Below are positions 1 through 11,352 of a DNA stretch of 64,000 bases, in pieces. The notes beneath the pieces were generated by a model. That model was not told the DNA's origin. It worked only from the letters and a program-made list of their open reading frames with translations, and searched no databases. Source of the DNA: Ulva prolifera (Eukaryota; Chlorophyta; Ulvophyceae; Ulvales; Ulvaceae). The translations under genes and the position numbers were made by a program. The stretch lies in the NCBI GenBank assembly GCA_023078555.1, contig CM041197.1:6159810-6223809 (forward strand), written 5' to 3'. Every line of letters starts with the position of its first letter. Positions within the stretch are counted from its first letter, which is position 1.

Positions 1-1735
1 GGCACACCTGAGCTGCAAATCCATTCGGCAACTCACATGTGCAGTGAACTGTGCAGTTTGAGCTCCATCAGCCCAAGGCTGGGTTTGGTGCTGGCTGCAT
101 ACGTCGCACGTGCATGCTGGTTTCCCGCTTCTGTGAGCATGCTGAATTTTTTGTGAAGGAGCTGAGGCTGCCACTGGCACACCTGAGCTGCAAATCCATT
201 CGGCAACTCACATGTGCAGTGAACTGTGCAGTTTGAACTCCAGCAGCTCAAGGTTGGGTTTGGTGCTGGCTGCTTGCGGCGCACGTGCATGCTGGTTTCC
301 CGCTTCTGTGTACATGCTGAATTTTTTGTGAAGGAGCTGAGGCTGCCACTGGCACACCTGAGCTGCAAATCCATTCGGCAACTCACATGTGCAGTGAACT
401 GTGCAGTTTAAGCTCCAGCAGCCCAAGGCTGGGTTTGGTGCTGGCTGCATACGTCGCACGTGCATGCTGGTTTCCCGCTTCTGTGAGCATGCTGTTTTTT
501 TTGTGAAGGAGCTGAGGCTGCCACTGGCACACCTGAGCTGCAAATCCATTCGGCAACTCACATGTGCAGTGAACTGTGCAGTTTGAGCTCCATCAGCCCA
601 AGGCTGGGTTTGGTGCTGGCTGCATACGTCGCACGTGCATGCTGGTTTCCCGCTTCTGTGAGCATGCTGAATTTTTTGTGAAGGAGCTGAGGCAGCCACT
701 GGCACACCTGAGCTGCAAATCCAATCGGCAACTCACATGTGCAGTGAACTGTGCAGTTTAAGCTCCAGCAGCCCAAGGCTGGGTTTGGTGCTGGCTGCAT
801 ACGTCGCACGTGCATGCTGGTTTCCCGCTTCTGTGAGCATGCTGATTTTTTTGTGAAGGAGCTGAGGCAGCCACTGGCACACCTGAGCTGCAAATCCATT
901 CATCAACTCACATGTGCAGTGAACTGTGCAGTTTGAGCTCCATCAGCCCAAGGCTGGGTTTGGTGCTGGCTGCATACGTCGCACGTGCATGCTGGTTTCC
1001 CGCTTCTGTGAGCATGCTGAATTTTTTGTGAAGGAGCTGAGGCAGCCACTGGCACACCTGAGCTGCAAATCCATTCGGCAACTCACATGTGCAGTGAACT
1101 GTGCAGTTTAAGCTCCAGCAGCCCAAGGCTGGGTTTGGTGCTGGCTGCATACGTCGCACGTGCATGCTGGTTTCCCGCTTCTGTGAGCATGCTGAATTTT
1201 TTGTGAAGGAGCTGAGGCAGCCACTGGCACACCTGAGCTGCAAATCCATTCGGCAACTCACATGTGCAGTGAACTGTGCAGTTTGAACTCCAGCAGCTCA
1301 AGGTTGGGTTTGGTGCTGGCTGCTTGCGGCGCACGTGCATGCTGGTTTCCCGCTTCTGTGAGCATGCTGAATTTTTTGTGAAGGAGCTGAGGCAGCCACT
1401 GGCACACCTGAGCGGCAAATCCATTCGGCAACTCACATGTGCAGTGAACTGTGCAGTTTGAACTCCAGCAGCTCAAGGTTGGGTTTGGTGCTGGCTGCTT
1501 GCGGCGCACGTGCATGCTGGTTTCCCGCTTCTGTGTACATGCTGAATTTTTTGTGAAGGAGCTGAGGCTGCCACTGGCACACCTGAGCTGCAAATCCATT
1601 CGGCAACTCACATGTGCAGTGAACTGTGCAGTTTAAGCTCCATCAGCCCAAGGCTGGGTTTGGTGCTGGCTGCATACGTCGCACGTGCATGCTGGTTTCC
1701 CGCTTCTGTGAGCATGCTGATTTTTTTGTGAAGGA
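1..1735. repeat. Higher-order repeat block of the 175-bp satellite, copy 1
   Basis: Naming the four monomer types A (gagctccatc), B (gaactccagcagctc), C (aagctccagc) and D (aagctccatc), units starting at 51 and every 175 bp run A B C A C A C B B D. The same order recurs 2,800 bp (16 monomers) downstream. The unit at 751 carries a cattcatcaac variant also found at 751+2800. A few single-base differences separate the two blocks. The right boundary is approximate: similarity is lost inside the D monomer near 1740. Confidence 0.75.
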
Positions 1736-2800
1736 GCTGAGGCAGCCACTGGCAAACCTGAGCTGCATATTCATTCATCAACTCACATGTGCAGTGAACT
1801 GTGCAGTTTGAACTCCAGCAGCTCAAGGTTGGGTTTGGTGCTGGCTGCTTGCGGCGCACGTGCATGCTGGTTTCCCGCTTTTGTGAACATGCTGAATTTT
1901 TTGTGAAGGAGCTGAGGCTGCCACTGGCACACCTGAGCTGCAAATCCATTCGGCAACTCACATGTGCAGTGAACTGTGCAGTTTGAACTCCAGCAGCTCA
2001 AGGTTGGGTTTGGTGCTGGCTGCTTGCGGCGCACGTGCATGCTGGTTTCCCGCTTTTGTGAACATGCTGAATTTTTTGTGAAGGAGCTGAGGCAGCCACT
2101 GGCAAACCTGAGCTGCATATTCATTCATCAACTCACATGTGCAGTGAACTGTGCAGTTTGAACTCCAGCAGCTCAAGGTTGGGTTTGGTGCAGGCTGCTT
2201 GCGGCGCACGTGCATGCTGGTTTCCCGCTTCTGTGTACATGCTGATTTTTTTGTGAAGGAGCTGAGGCTGCCACTGGCACACCTGAGCTGCAAATCCATT
2301 CGGCAACTCACATGTGCAGTGAACTGTGCAGTTTGAGCTCCATCAGCCCAAGGCTGGGTTTGGTGCTGGCTGCATACGTCGCACGTGCATGCTGGTTTCC
2401 CGCTTCTGTGAGCATGCTGAATTTTTTGTGAAGGAGCTGAGGCTGCCACTGGCACACCTGAGCTGCAAATCCATTCGGCAACTCACATGTGCAGTGAACT
2501 GTGCAGTTTGAACTCCAGCAGCTCAAGGTTGGGTTTGGTGCTGGCTGCTTGCGGCGCACGTGCATGCTGGTTTCCCGCTTCTGTGTACATGCTGAATTTT
2601 TTGTGAAGGAGCTGAGGCTACCACTGGCACACCTGAGCTGCAAATCCATTCGGCAACTCACATGTGCAGTGAACTGTGCAGTTTAAGCTCCAGCAGCCCA
2701 AGGCTGGGTATGGTGCTGGCTGCATACGTCGCACGTGCATGCTGGTTTCCCGCTTCTGTGAGCATGCTGATTTTTTTGTGAAGGAGCTGAGGCTGCCACT

Positions 2801-4535
2801 GGCACACCTGAGCTGCAAATCCATTCGGCAACTCACATGTGCAGTGAACTGTGCAGTTTGAGCTCCATCAGCCCAAGGCTGGGTTTGGTGCTGGCTGCAT
2901 ACGTCGCACGTGCATGCTGGTTTCCCGCTTCTGTGAGCATGCTGAATTTTTTGTGAAGGAGCTGAGGCTGCCACTGGCACACCTGAGCTGCAAATCCATT
3001 CGGCAACTCACATGTGCAGTGAACTGTGCAGTTTGAACTCCAGCAGCTCAAGGTTGGGTTTGGTGCTGGCTGCTTGCGGCGCACGTGCATGCTGGTTTCC
3101 CGCTTCTGTGTACATGCTGAATTTTTTGTGAAGGAGCTGAGGCTGCCACTGGCACACCTGAGCTGCAAATCCATTCGGCAACTCACATGTGCAGTGAACT
3201 GTGCAGTTTAAGCTCCAGCAGCCCAAGGCTGGGTTTGGTGCTGGCTGCATACGTCGCACGTGCATGCTGGTTTCCCGCTTCTGTGAGCATGCTGATTTTT
3301 TTGTGAAGGAGCTGAGGCTGCCACTGGCACACCTGAGCTGCAAATCCATTCGGCAACTCACATGTGCAGTGAACTGTGCAGTTTGAGCTCCATCAGCCCA
3401 AGGCTGGGTTTGGTGCTGGCTGCATACGTCGCACGTGCATGCTGGTTTCCCGCTTCTGTGAGCATGCTGATTTTTTTGTGAAGGAGCTGAGGCAGCCACT
3501 GGCACACCTGAGCTGCAAATCCATTCGGCAACTCACATGTGCAGTGAACTGTGCAGTTTAAGCTCCAGCAGCCCAAGGCTGGGTTTGGTGCTGGCTGCAT
3601 ACGTCGCACGTGCATGCTGGTTTCCCGCTTCTGTGAGCATGCTGATTTTTTTGTGAAGGAGCTGAGGCAGCCACTGGCACACCTGAGCTGCAAATCCATT
3701 CATCAACTCACATGTGCAGTGAACTGTGCAGTTTGAGCTCCATCAGCCCAAGGCTGGGTTTGGTGCTGGCTGCATACGTCGCACGTGCATGCTGGTTTCC
3801 CGCTTCTGTGAGCATGCTGAATTTTTTGTGAAGGAGCTGAGGCAGCCACTGGCACACCTGAGCTGCAAATCCATTCGGCAACTCACATGTGCAGTGAACT
3901 GTGCAGTTTAAGCTCCAGCAGCCCAAGGCTGGGTTTGGTGCTGGCTGCATACGTCGCACGTGCATGCTGGTTTCCCGCTTCTGTGAGCATGCTGAATTTT
4001 TTGTGAAGGAGCTGAGGCAGCCACTGGCACACCTGAGCTGCAAATCCATTCGGCAACTCACATGTGCAGTGAACTGTGCAGTTTGAACTCCAGCAGCTCA
4101 AGGTTGGGTTTGGTGCTGGCTGCTTGCGGCGCACGTGCATGCTGGTTTCCCGCTTCTGTGAGCATGCTGAATTTTTTGTGAAGGAGCTGAGGCAGCCACT
4201 GGCACACCTGAGCTGCAAATCCATTCGGCAACTCACATGTGCAGTGAACTGTGCAGTTTGAACTCCAGCAGCTCAAGGTTGGGTTTGGTGCTGGCTGCTT
4301 GCGGCGCACGTGCATGCTGGTTTCCCGCTTCTGTGTACATGCTGAATTTTTTGTGAAGGAGCTGAGGCTGCCACTGGCACACCTGAGCTGCAAATCCATT
4401 CGGCAACTCACATGTGCAGTGAACTGTGCAGTTTAAGCTCCATCAGCCCAAGGCTGGGTTTGGTGCTGGCTGCATACGTCGCACGTGCATGCTGGTTTCC
4501 CGCTTCTGTGAGCATGCTGATTTTTTTGTGAAGGA
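2801..4535. repeat. Higher-order repeat block of the 175-bp satellite, copy 2
   Basis: This is the partner of the block at 1-1735, with monomer order A B C A C A C B B D starting at 2851. A smaller A B C trimer is also duplicated 525 bp upstream (2326-2850 against 2851-3375). A two-monomer shift repeats the rare variant ggcaaacctgagctgcatat at about 1752 and 2102. The array therefore grew by copying blocks of several sizes. Boundaries are approximate. Confidence 0.72.
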
Positions 4536-5659
4536 GCTGAGGCTGCCACTGGCACACCTGAGCTGCAAATCCATTCGGCAACTCACATGTGCAGTGAACT
4601 GTGCAGTTTGAGCTCCATCAGCCCAAGGCTGGGTTTGGTGCTGGCTGCATACGTCGCACGTGCATGCTGGTTTCCCGCTTCTGTGAGCATGCTGAATTTT
4701 TTGTGAAGGAGCTGAGGCAGCCACTGGCACACCTGAGCTGCAAATCCATTCGGCAACTCACATGTGCAGTGAACTGTGCAGTTTAAGCTCCAGCAGCCCA
4801 AGGCTGGGTTTGGTGCTGGCTGCATACGTCGCACGTGCATGCTGGTTTCCCGCTTCTGTGAGCATGCTGAATTTTTTGTGAAGGAGCTGAGGCAGCCACT
4901 GGCACACCTGAGCTGCAAATCCATTCGGCAACTCACATGTGCAGTGAACTGTGCAGTTTAAGCTCCAGCAGCCCAAGGCTGGGTTTGGTGCTGGCTGCAT
5001 ACGTCGCACGTGCATGCTGGTTTCCCGCTTCTGTGAGCATGCTGAATTTTTTGTGAAGGAGCTGAGGCAGCCACTGGCACACCTGAGCTGCAAATCCATT
5101 CGGCAACTCACATGTGCAGTGAACTGTGCAGTTTGAACTCCAGCAGCTCAAGGTTGGGTTTGGTGCTGGCTGCTTGCGGCGCACGTGCATGCTGGTTTCC
5201 CGCTTCTGTGAGCATGCTGAATTTTTTGTGAAGGAGCTGAGGCAGCCACTGGCACACCTGAGCTGCAAATCCATTCGGCAACTCACATGTGCAGTGAACT
5301 GTGCAGTTTGAACTCCAGCAGCTCAAGGTTGGGTTTGGTGCTGGCTGCTTGCGGCGCACGTGCATGCTGGTTTCCCGCTTCTGTGTACATGCTGAATTTT
5401 TTGTGAAGGAGCTGAGGCTGCCACTGGCACACCTGAGCTGCAAATCCATTCGGCAACTCACATGTGCAGTGAACTGTGCAGTTTGAGCTCCATCAGCCCA
5501 AGGCTGGGTTTGGTGCTGGCTGCATACGTCGCACGTGCATGCTGGTTTCCCGCTTCTGTGAGCATGCTGAATTTTTTGTGAAGGAGCTGAGGCAGCCACT
5601 GGCACACCTGAGCTGCAAATCCATTCGGCAACTCACATGTGCAGTGAACTGTGCAGTTT

Positions 5660-7155
5660 TTCATTCCCACTTTGAAGCTGTCAACCTTCGGTTGAAAAGT
5701 TACGACCATGTAACACCATAGGTACTTGTGCTGATAATGCGGCTTACCCGAGCTGGACGAAGTTTATGAGTCGAGACAGCAACACGTGATTTCTATAGAG
5801 GTCCATGCCTATCGCACAGAGCACCTACAACCAACAGGAATGCAGCACCTACATGATATCAACCAGCCAGCCAGCAAATGGTGTTCAAAGCATTTTGCTG
5901 TATCACTTGGACACGACACGAGTTCCATGCCCTAGCTAGACATAGCATCTCCACACATCAAGAATTCAGCGTGGATACTCACAGATAATACTTGCCAGCA
6001 GCCTACCTCATCGTTAATGGGCTATCCACTGCACCGTAAACTACACCGGAAGGCCTTCCGTAGCTTGTGATCAAGTAGCTTCTACTGCTGCCATAATCAT
6101 GATGCCTTGGGCTAGGTGGAGTGTAGCAGCAAACTGCCGCTGCAACACTGATCACGATACACCGAAGGAATACGTCAGTGGAGCATCATCACCTGCATGT
6201 CAGTGTAACAATCGTTTTCATTGTTTACACCTCAAATGGCGTTTTGCTGCAGGCGTCATCATGGAACACCAGTCACGAGCAACTGTGGCGCAACACACAA
6301 GCCAAGGCAGATGAAGCTTGAGCATGTAGCCTACCGGAACGTACTACATTGCTTCGGATATTGGCGTCTGGCAGCCACTGGGGAAGCACGCTGGTCACTA
6401 ATTGATTCACTCGCAGCAACGCGAAATCCACGCCGACTAATCAAGTCCGTTCTCCGCGCATGAAGAAGACTAGGGGCACATAAGCCATCCGTTGGATCAC
6501 CTGACTGAGCACACGCACCGGTGGGAACGTGATCACAGTGCAGGCCTGCGCGAGTCGATAATCATGTCGAGCCCAAAGCCGCATCCGCGTTAGCTGCATG
6601 CATCGGCTACAAACGCTGCTGGCTCCCTCCGGGCGGCCGCAAGGATCGCCACGAAAGCCGACATCAAGCGAAGCATGACCAGGATTTACGCATTCATGAA
6701 TCTGTACAGCCGACCCATCACACCACCCACGGGACACCTGCTCAATGTCCGTGCGTCGATGTACCACACCGCCAGAAACAGTCATCAGCACCCACGGTGC
6801 ACAGTTCGCGCATTCAATCGATTATGTGCCTTATCTGTCAAGATAGTAATATTCAATGCGACCCGATTGTCCATAGCAGGGCATCGCACCGTTTCACCAA
6901 TGTGCCATGGCATGGTGGCACAAATACGGCCCCTTATGGAGCAGCTTGGTGAATGCCCAAGCAAACACCCCCTCATCGTGGGGCCCATATGTGCCCCTGA
7001 CTTTCAAAGTGACCCTGGAGCCGGAACCCCCCCCAGCTGTCGAATCCTGAAACCGCCCCTGAACTAGCATGGGGCACTACAGCCCTCTGCCAAGGAGCCC
7101 CCAAGTCATAAGGGGCACCTTGTCCTTCCTTGGGCCGGTCAGGTTTCTTGTAGTG
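5660..7155. other. Single-copy spacer between the 175-bp and 92-bp arrays; no gene recognised
   Basis: Nothing here repeats elsewhere in the window. Open frames are short (at most about 130 codons: 6675-7067 on + and 6441-6791 on -) and overlap each other on opposite strands. They show no family motif, signal peptide or convincing membrane segment. I see no tRNA, rRNA or transposon ends. The stretch at 7010-7150 is rich in C and G runs. An open - frame continues from the 92-bp array into it, but that openness is inherited from the repeat. An exon of a spliced gene cannot be excluded without transcripts. Confidence 0.7.
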
Positions 7156-8625
7156 GGCACGCCAGCAAGCACTCAGTGCAATTGCTGAGGAGCAGCACTG
7201 TTCTGACAGCGGGGGGTGGGTGGTGCGGCGATGCAGCATTCTGTGAAGGCACGCCAGCAAGCACTCAGTGCAATTGCTGAGGAGCAGCACTGTTCTGACA
7301 TCGAGGGGTGGGTGGTGCGGCGATGCAGCATTCTGTGAAGGCACACCAGCAAGCACGCAGTGCAATTGCTGTGGAGCAGCACTGTTCTGACAGCGAGGGG
7401 TGGGTGGTGCGGTGATGCAGAATTCTGTGAAGGCACACCAGCAAGCACTCAGTGCAATTGCTGAGGAGCAGCACTGTTCTGACAGCGAGGGGTGGGTGGT
7501 GCGGTGATGCAGCATTCTGTGAAGGCACGCCAGCAAGCACGCAGTGCAATTGCTGTGGAGCAGCACTGTTCTGACAGCGAGGGGTGGGTGGTGCGGTGAT
7601 GCAGAATTCTGTGAAGGCACACCAGCAAGCACTCAGTGCAATTGCTGAGGAGCAGCACTGTTCTGACAGCGAGGGGTGGGTGGTGCGGTGATGCAGCATT
7701 CTGTGAAGGCACGCCAGCAAGCACGCAGTGCAATTGCTGTGGAGCAGCACTGTTCTGACAGCGAGGGGTGGGTGGTGCGGTGATGCAGCATTCTGTGAAG
7801 GCACGCCAGCAAGCACGCAGTGCAATTGCTGTGGAGCAGCACTGTTCTGACAGCGGGGGGTGGGTGGTGCGGCAATGCAGAATTCTGTGAAGGCACGCCA
7901 GCAAGCACTCAGTGCAATTTCTGTGGAGCAGCACTGTTCTGACAGCGGGGGGTGGGTGGTGCGGCGATGCAGAATTCTGTGAAGGCACGCCAGCAAGCAC
8001 TCAGTGCAATTGCTGTGGAGCAGCACTGTTCTGACAGCGGGGGGTGGGTGGTGCGGCAATGCAGAATTCTGTGAAGGCACGCCAGCAAGCACTCAGTGCA
8101 ATTGCTGTGGAGCAGCACTGTTCTGAAAGCGAGGGGTGGGTGGTGCGGCGATGCAGCATTCTGTGAAGGCACACCAGCAAGCACTCAGTGCAATTTCTGT
8201 GGAGCAGCACTGTTCTGACAGCGAGGGGTGGGTGGTGCGGCGATGCAGCATTCTGTGAAGGCACACCAGCAAGCACGCAGTGCAATTGCTGTGGAGCAGC
8301 ACTGTTCTGAAAGCGAGGGGTGGGTGGTGCGGCGATGCAGCATTCTGTGAAGGCACACCAGCAAGCACTCAGTGCAATTGCTGAGGAGCAGCACTGTTCT
8401 GACAGCGGGGGGTGGGTGGTGCGGGGATGCAGAATTCTGTGAAGGCACGCCAGCAAGCACTCAGTGCAATTGCTGAGGAGCAGCACTGTTCTGACAGCGG
8501 GGGGTGGGTGGTGCGGCGATGCAGCATTCTGTGAAGGCACGCCAGCAAGCACGCAGTGCAATTGCTGTGGAGCAGCACTGTTCTGACAGTGAGGGGTGGG
8601 TGGTGCGGCGATGCAGCATTCTGTG
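7156..8625. repeat. 92-bp minisatellite array, 16 copies
   Basis: The unit begins ggcacgccagcaagcactca and ends attctgtgaa. It starts at 7156, 7248, 7340 and so on to 8536, with the last copy about 2 bp short before unrelated sequence at 8626. Spacing is exactly 92 bp throughout. Copies differ at about seven recurrent positions, for example cactcag/cacgcag, ttgctg/tttctg, gcatt/gaatt and gcggcg/gcggtg. Copies 3-4 (7340-7523) and 5-6 (7524-7707) match as a 184-bp pair. On the - strand many copies lack stops, giving frames of up to 275 codons. Because 92 is not divisible by three, these read the same unit in all three phases, with stops appearing or vanishing with the cactcag/cacgcag variant. 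I therefore treat them as non-coding. Confidence 0.96.
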
Positions 8626-10902
8626 CAGCCGCCGTCAGAGTATGGCGTTGGTGCTGAAGAGTGCATTCTAAGGGGGAGGGCGATGGGTGAATGCTGTATA
8701 GCTATAGCATGCGCATTACTGATTTCGCATTAAGAGGCTGGATGTGTGCATGGTGGTCCCACGTGCAGTGCACATATCTTGGCAGGCCGTTTGTATTCGA
8801 CTCTGGATATGCTTTGTGCGTTGCAGGCCCTGTAGCCGGCTTGCTGTATCAGTGCATACTTCGTCGGAGCTGTAAGAGCGGTGAGGGCACGTGCAGTGAT
8901 GTAGACCCTCCGGCTACGCTGGCATTAGCATGTGTCGGCCAGCTACGGCACCAATTTTGTTGCATCATGACATTCGTAATTATCGGGAATGCTGTGTTGG
9001 TTGGCATGCCAGCAGTAATTGCTGTAAAAGCCATGCTGAGCCTGATAATTGGGTACACCTTCATGGCCACATGTGACCCTGTTTGTTGACACATAAGGCA
9101 GATGGTAGTGATGATAGTGAATAATAAGCAGCCTTCAGGATTGCATACTTGCTTTATTGCCACATTTTTAGTAGTTGCGGCTGATCAAAGGCGAGCAAGC
9201 GTGCTGGTGGCAGCATGGGTATCTCCCACGCGCGGCATGTTTCCATTGGCAGCGTTGTCAATGCCATCACCAACACATGTATATGCAATGGTGCAATGAC
9301 GTGCGGAGCTCGCATGCGTTATGCGTAGAAATTGATCGTGTAGTCGCGATCGCACTAAAGCAGAGCTGGAACTGAGACAACGGCACAAGCAGCAGGGCCC
9401 CATGCAGCCACAACCACACTCTTGCGTGTTTTTCCGTTGTCTGGTTCATGTAACCCAGCTCTTCACGATGCTGAACCTGAGAATACCGCTGGTCTGCTCT
9501 GCATTGGATGCCTGTAGACACGCTGCGCAATGGTCGTAATTCGGGCCAGGCGGGCGGTTTGCAGTCCAAATTGCTTCTCTCACACGCGATCTCACATTTG
9601 ATATTTCAATCCAAGCTATACGAGCATCTTCTGGACCTGCAATACCTTTTGCCTGCGAAGCGCAGTGTAAGGCAGTACGACGAGCTGTTGACCGTGAGAC
9701 TCGGACAATGCGCCAGCCCAATCACGATACAGTTATGTGTAGCTAATCTTATATCTATAACGATCAATAATGTACCTGCGTAAGCCTCGACTTCTGTTGT
9801 CTCTGGACTTGCTGTCGCTCGGCTGCGGACGACGTCAAGCGGCGGTGCACCATGCAGCGGCTGAAGTCGGGGCCAAGCCGTGCATAATTGAGCCATGGAT
9901 TCTAGAGGTTTTCTACTTCTACGTGTGCGCTTGCCTGCCGTGTCTGTCGCAGCCCCAGGTCCATTCGTGACGGCACGCCATGTGCCGTGACCGCTCAGCG
10001 CCCCCTTCAGTTTGCCAACCTTTGCCTTCGTGCGCCTCTGGTAAAAACAAGTTTATCTGAAGAGTCACCTGAATGGCCAGGGCGGAAGGCAGTAGCTGCT
10101 GGTCGCTCCTGCAATTGTTGACTTCTAGGGCCTTGCGCTTTGTGCCAGACACCGCCACACTCCTGCCACAAACCGGAATGTAGCAAACGAGGGACACACA
10201 ATCATGACCGCATTGTGCGCAGCCAACAGCCGCTGAACAACTGGTGTCAACTGTGCAGCGGTGCAGCCTCCCTTGTCTCCCGTGATAGGATGGTATACCA
10301 TCGTATCCCCTGCATGGCCATGCATGTGCGGTGGCGTTGCAGGCGATGCAATCTGGCCTCGAAATGCATTGCACAAGTCCATAACATGCCCACGTGTTTC
10401 CATACTAACCCCACCTTGCAGAAACTGCCCACAAGCATGATGTCCATTGAATGTATGTGTCCGCATGTCATGTGAGTGTATGGTCATATGGTCTCATGTT
10501 CAGGCAGTGTGCTTGCAGCACCGCGAATGATGCGCGGTGGTGCAAGCACACTTTCAGTTTTTGATGTTAAGGTATTGTCAAGCAATGTATATGTAATGTG
10601 TGATTAACCCATAGCATCGGGATGTGTTCATGCAAGTGGTAGCATGGCATGTGTATGATGTTGTGGTCCACTGTTGCTGTACTTCTTTTACTCACAATTG
10701 CGTCGGCGAGTTGGCAGTCGTTTCTAGTGATCTCCTTCGCAGGCCCGTCACACCTCCTCGGATGGAGGACGTTTCAGTGACAGCTGTGCCCGAATCCGTC
10801 CTTGCCACTGTGAGCACTGGAGAGTGAGGTCGAGTTGCTAAGCGGGTTCCTATCAAGGTGACTGATTGAGGTCCCTATAAGAAGTGTTCAGTCGTGCTAG
10901 TG
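8626..10902. other. Single-copy spacer between the 92-bp and 167-bp arrays; no gene recognised
   Basis: This is the largest non-repetitive stretch. The longest open frames are 8691-9089 on + (132 codons, with a hydrophobic C-terminal third but no recognisable domain) and 9919-10374 on - (151 codons, cysteine-rich, no known spacing motif). Neither has supporting context, and several overlapping frames of similar size occur on both strands, as expected by chance. The one structured element I can support is the hairpin at 10506-10552. The spacer ends where the 167-bp satellite begins, at tcggagaagacatgcatggg. Confidence 0.7.
10506..10552. other. 20-bp near-perfect inverted repeat with a 7-base loop
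   Basis: The left arm (10506-10525, agtgtgcttgcagcaccgcg) is the reverse complement of the right arm (10533-10552) except for one G:G mismatch. The loop is aatgatg. A five-base direct repeat, ttcag, lies outside it at 10499-10503 and 10553-10557, with two extra bases between the left copy and the arm. This could be a tiny foldback or MITE-like remnant with a target-site duplication, or a structured RNA or terminator hairpin. The sequence does not choose between these. Confidence 0.7.
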
Positions 10903-11352
10903 TCGGAGAAGACATGCATGGGAGGGCCTTTACACACCGCGCTCATTTCTTCATGTTGTATACATACATATCATGCCAATGTGTGTCAGATGGATAATTT
11001 TCATTGACCTCGTGCCCGCGTGCATTCCTGCTAGTGTGTAGACCACGATCTTCAAAAAATGTGTACTTTCGAAGCTAGCAGGCATGGGAGTACGTTTACA
11101 TTGGCGCGCTCATTTCTTCATGTTGTATACATAAATATCCTGTTAATGTGTGTCCGATCTACTGATTAACATTGACCCCATGCCCGCGTGCATAATAAAT
11201 GGTGTGTAGACCACAATCTTCAAAAACTGTGTACTTTCGAAGCTGGCAGGCATGGGAGTACGTTTACACTGGCGCGCTCATTTCTTCATGTTGTATACAT
11301 AAATATCCTGTTATTGTGTGTCAGATATACTGATTTACATTGAGCCCATGCA

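Larger units (their letters stand above)
1..5659. repeat. 175-bp satellite array, about 32 copies, truncated by the left window edge
   Basis: The sequence repeats with an exact 175-bp period from the first base to 5659, where the shared motif gtgcagttt runs into unrelated sequence. I see no length variants among the copies. Differences fall at a few fixed positions, giving four main monomer types that differ just after gtgcagttt: gagctccatcag, gaactccagcagctc, aagctccagcag and aagctccatcag. The second type also carries cttgcggcg where the others have catacgtcg. The period is not a multiple of three, so the recurrent 61-codon + frames and the 113-165-codon - frames shift phase in each copy and look fortuitous. 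The array is non-coding satellite DNA of unknown role. It shows no clear similarity to the 167-bp family further right. Confidence 0.97.

Noticed and set aside
51-5721. Recurrent 61-codon + frames and 113-165-codon - frames in the 175-bp array
   Set aside because: They recur every 175 bp, overlap by 11 bp, change phase each copy and match no family. They follow from the repeat itself.
7035-7060. Possible tRNA B-box at tgtcgaatcctg
   Set aside because: Only a partial match to GGTTCGANTCC, with no A-box, acceptor stem or cloverleaf around it.
6675-7067. 130-codon + frame in the first spacer
   Set aside because: No motif or context; it overlaps a comparable - frame at 6441-6791.
7173-8666. Cysteine-rich repeat protein on the - strand of the 92-bp array
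   Set aside because: The same unit is read in all three phases, and stops come and go with one neutral-looking variant. There is no signal peptide, flanking exon or known family.
9919-10374. 151-codon cysteine-containing - frame
   Set aside because: No recognisable cysteine spacing or domain, and it overlaps several other frames of similar length on both strands.
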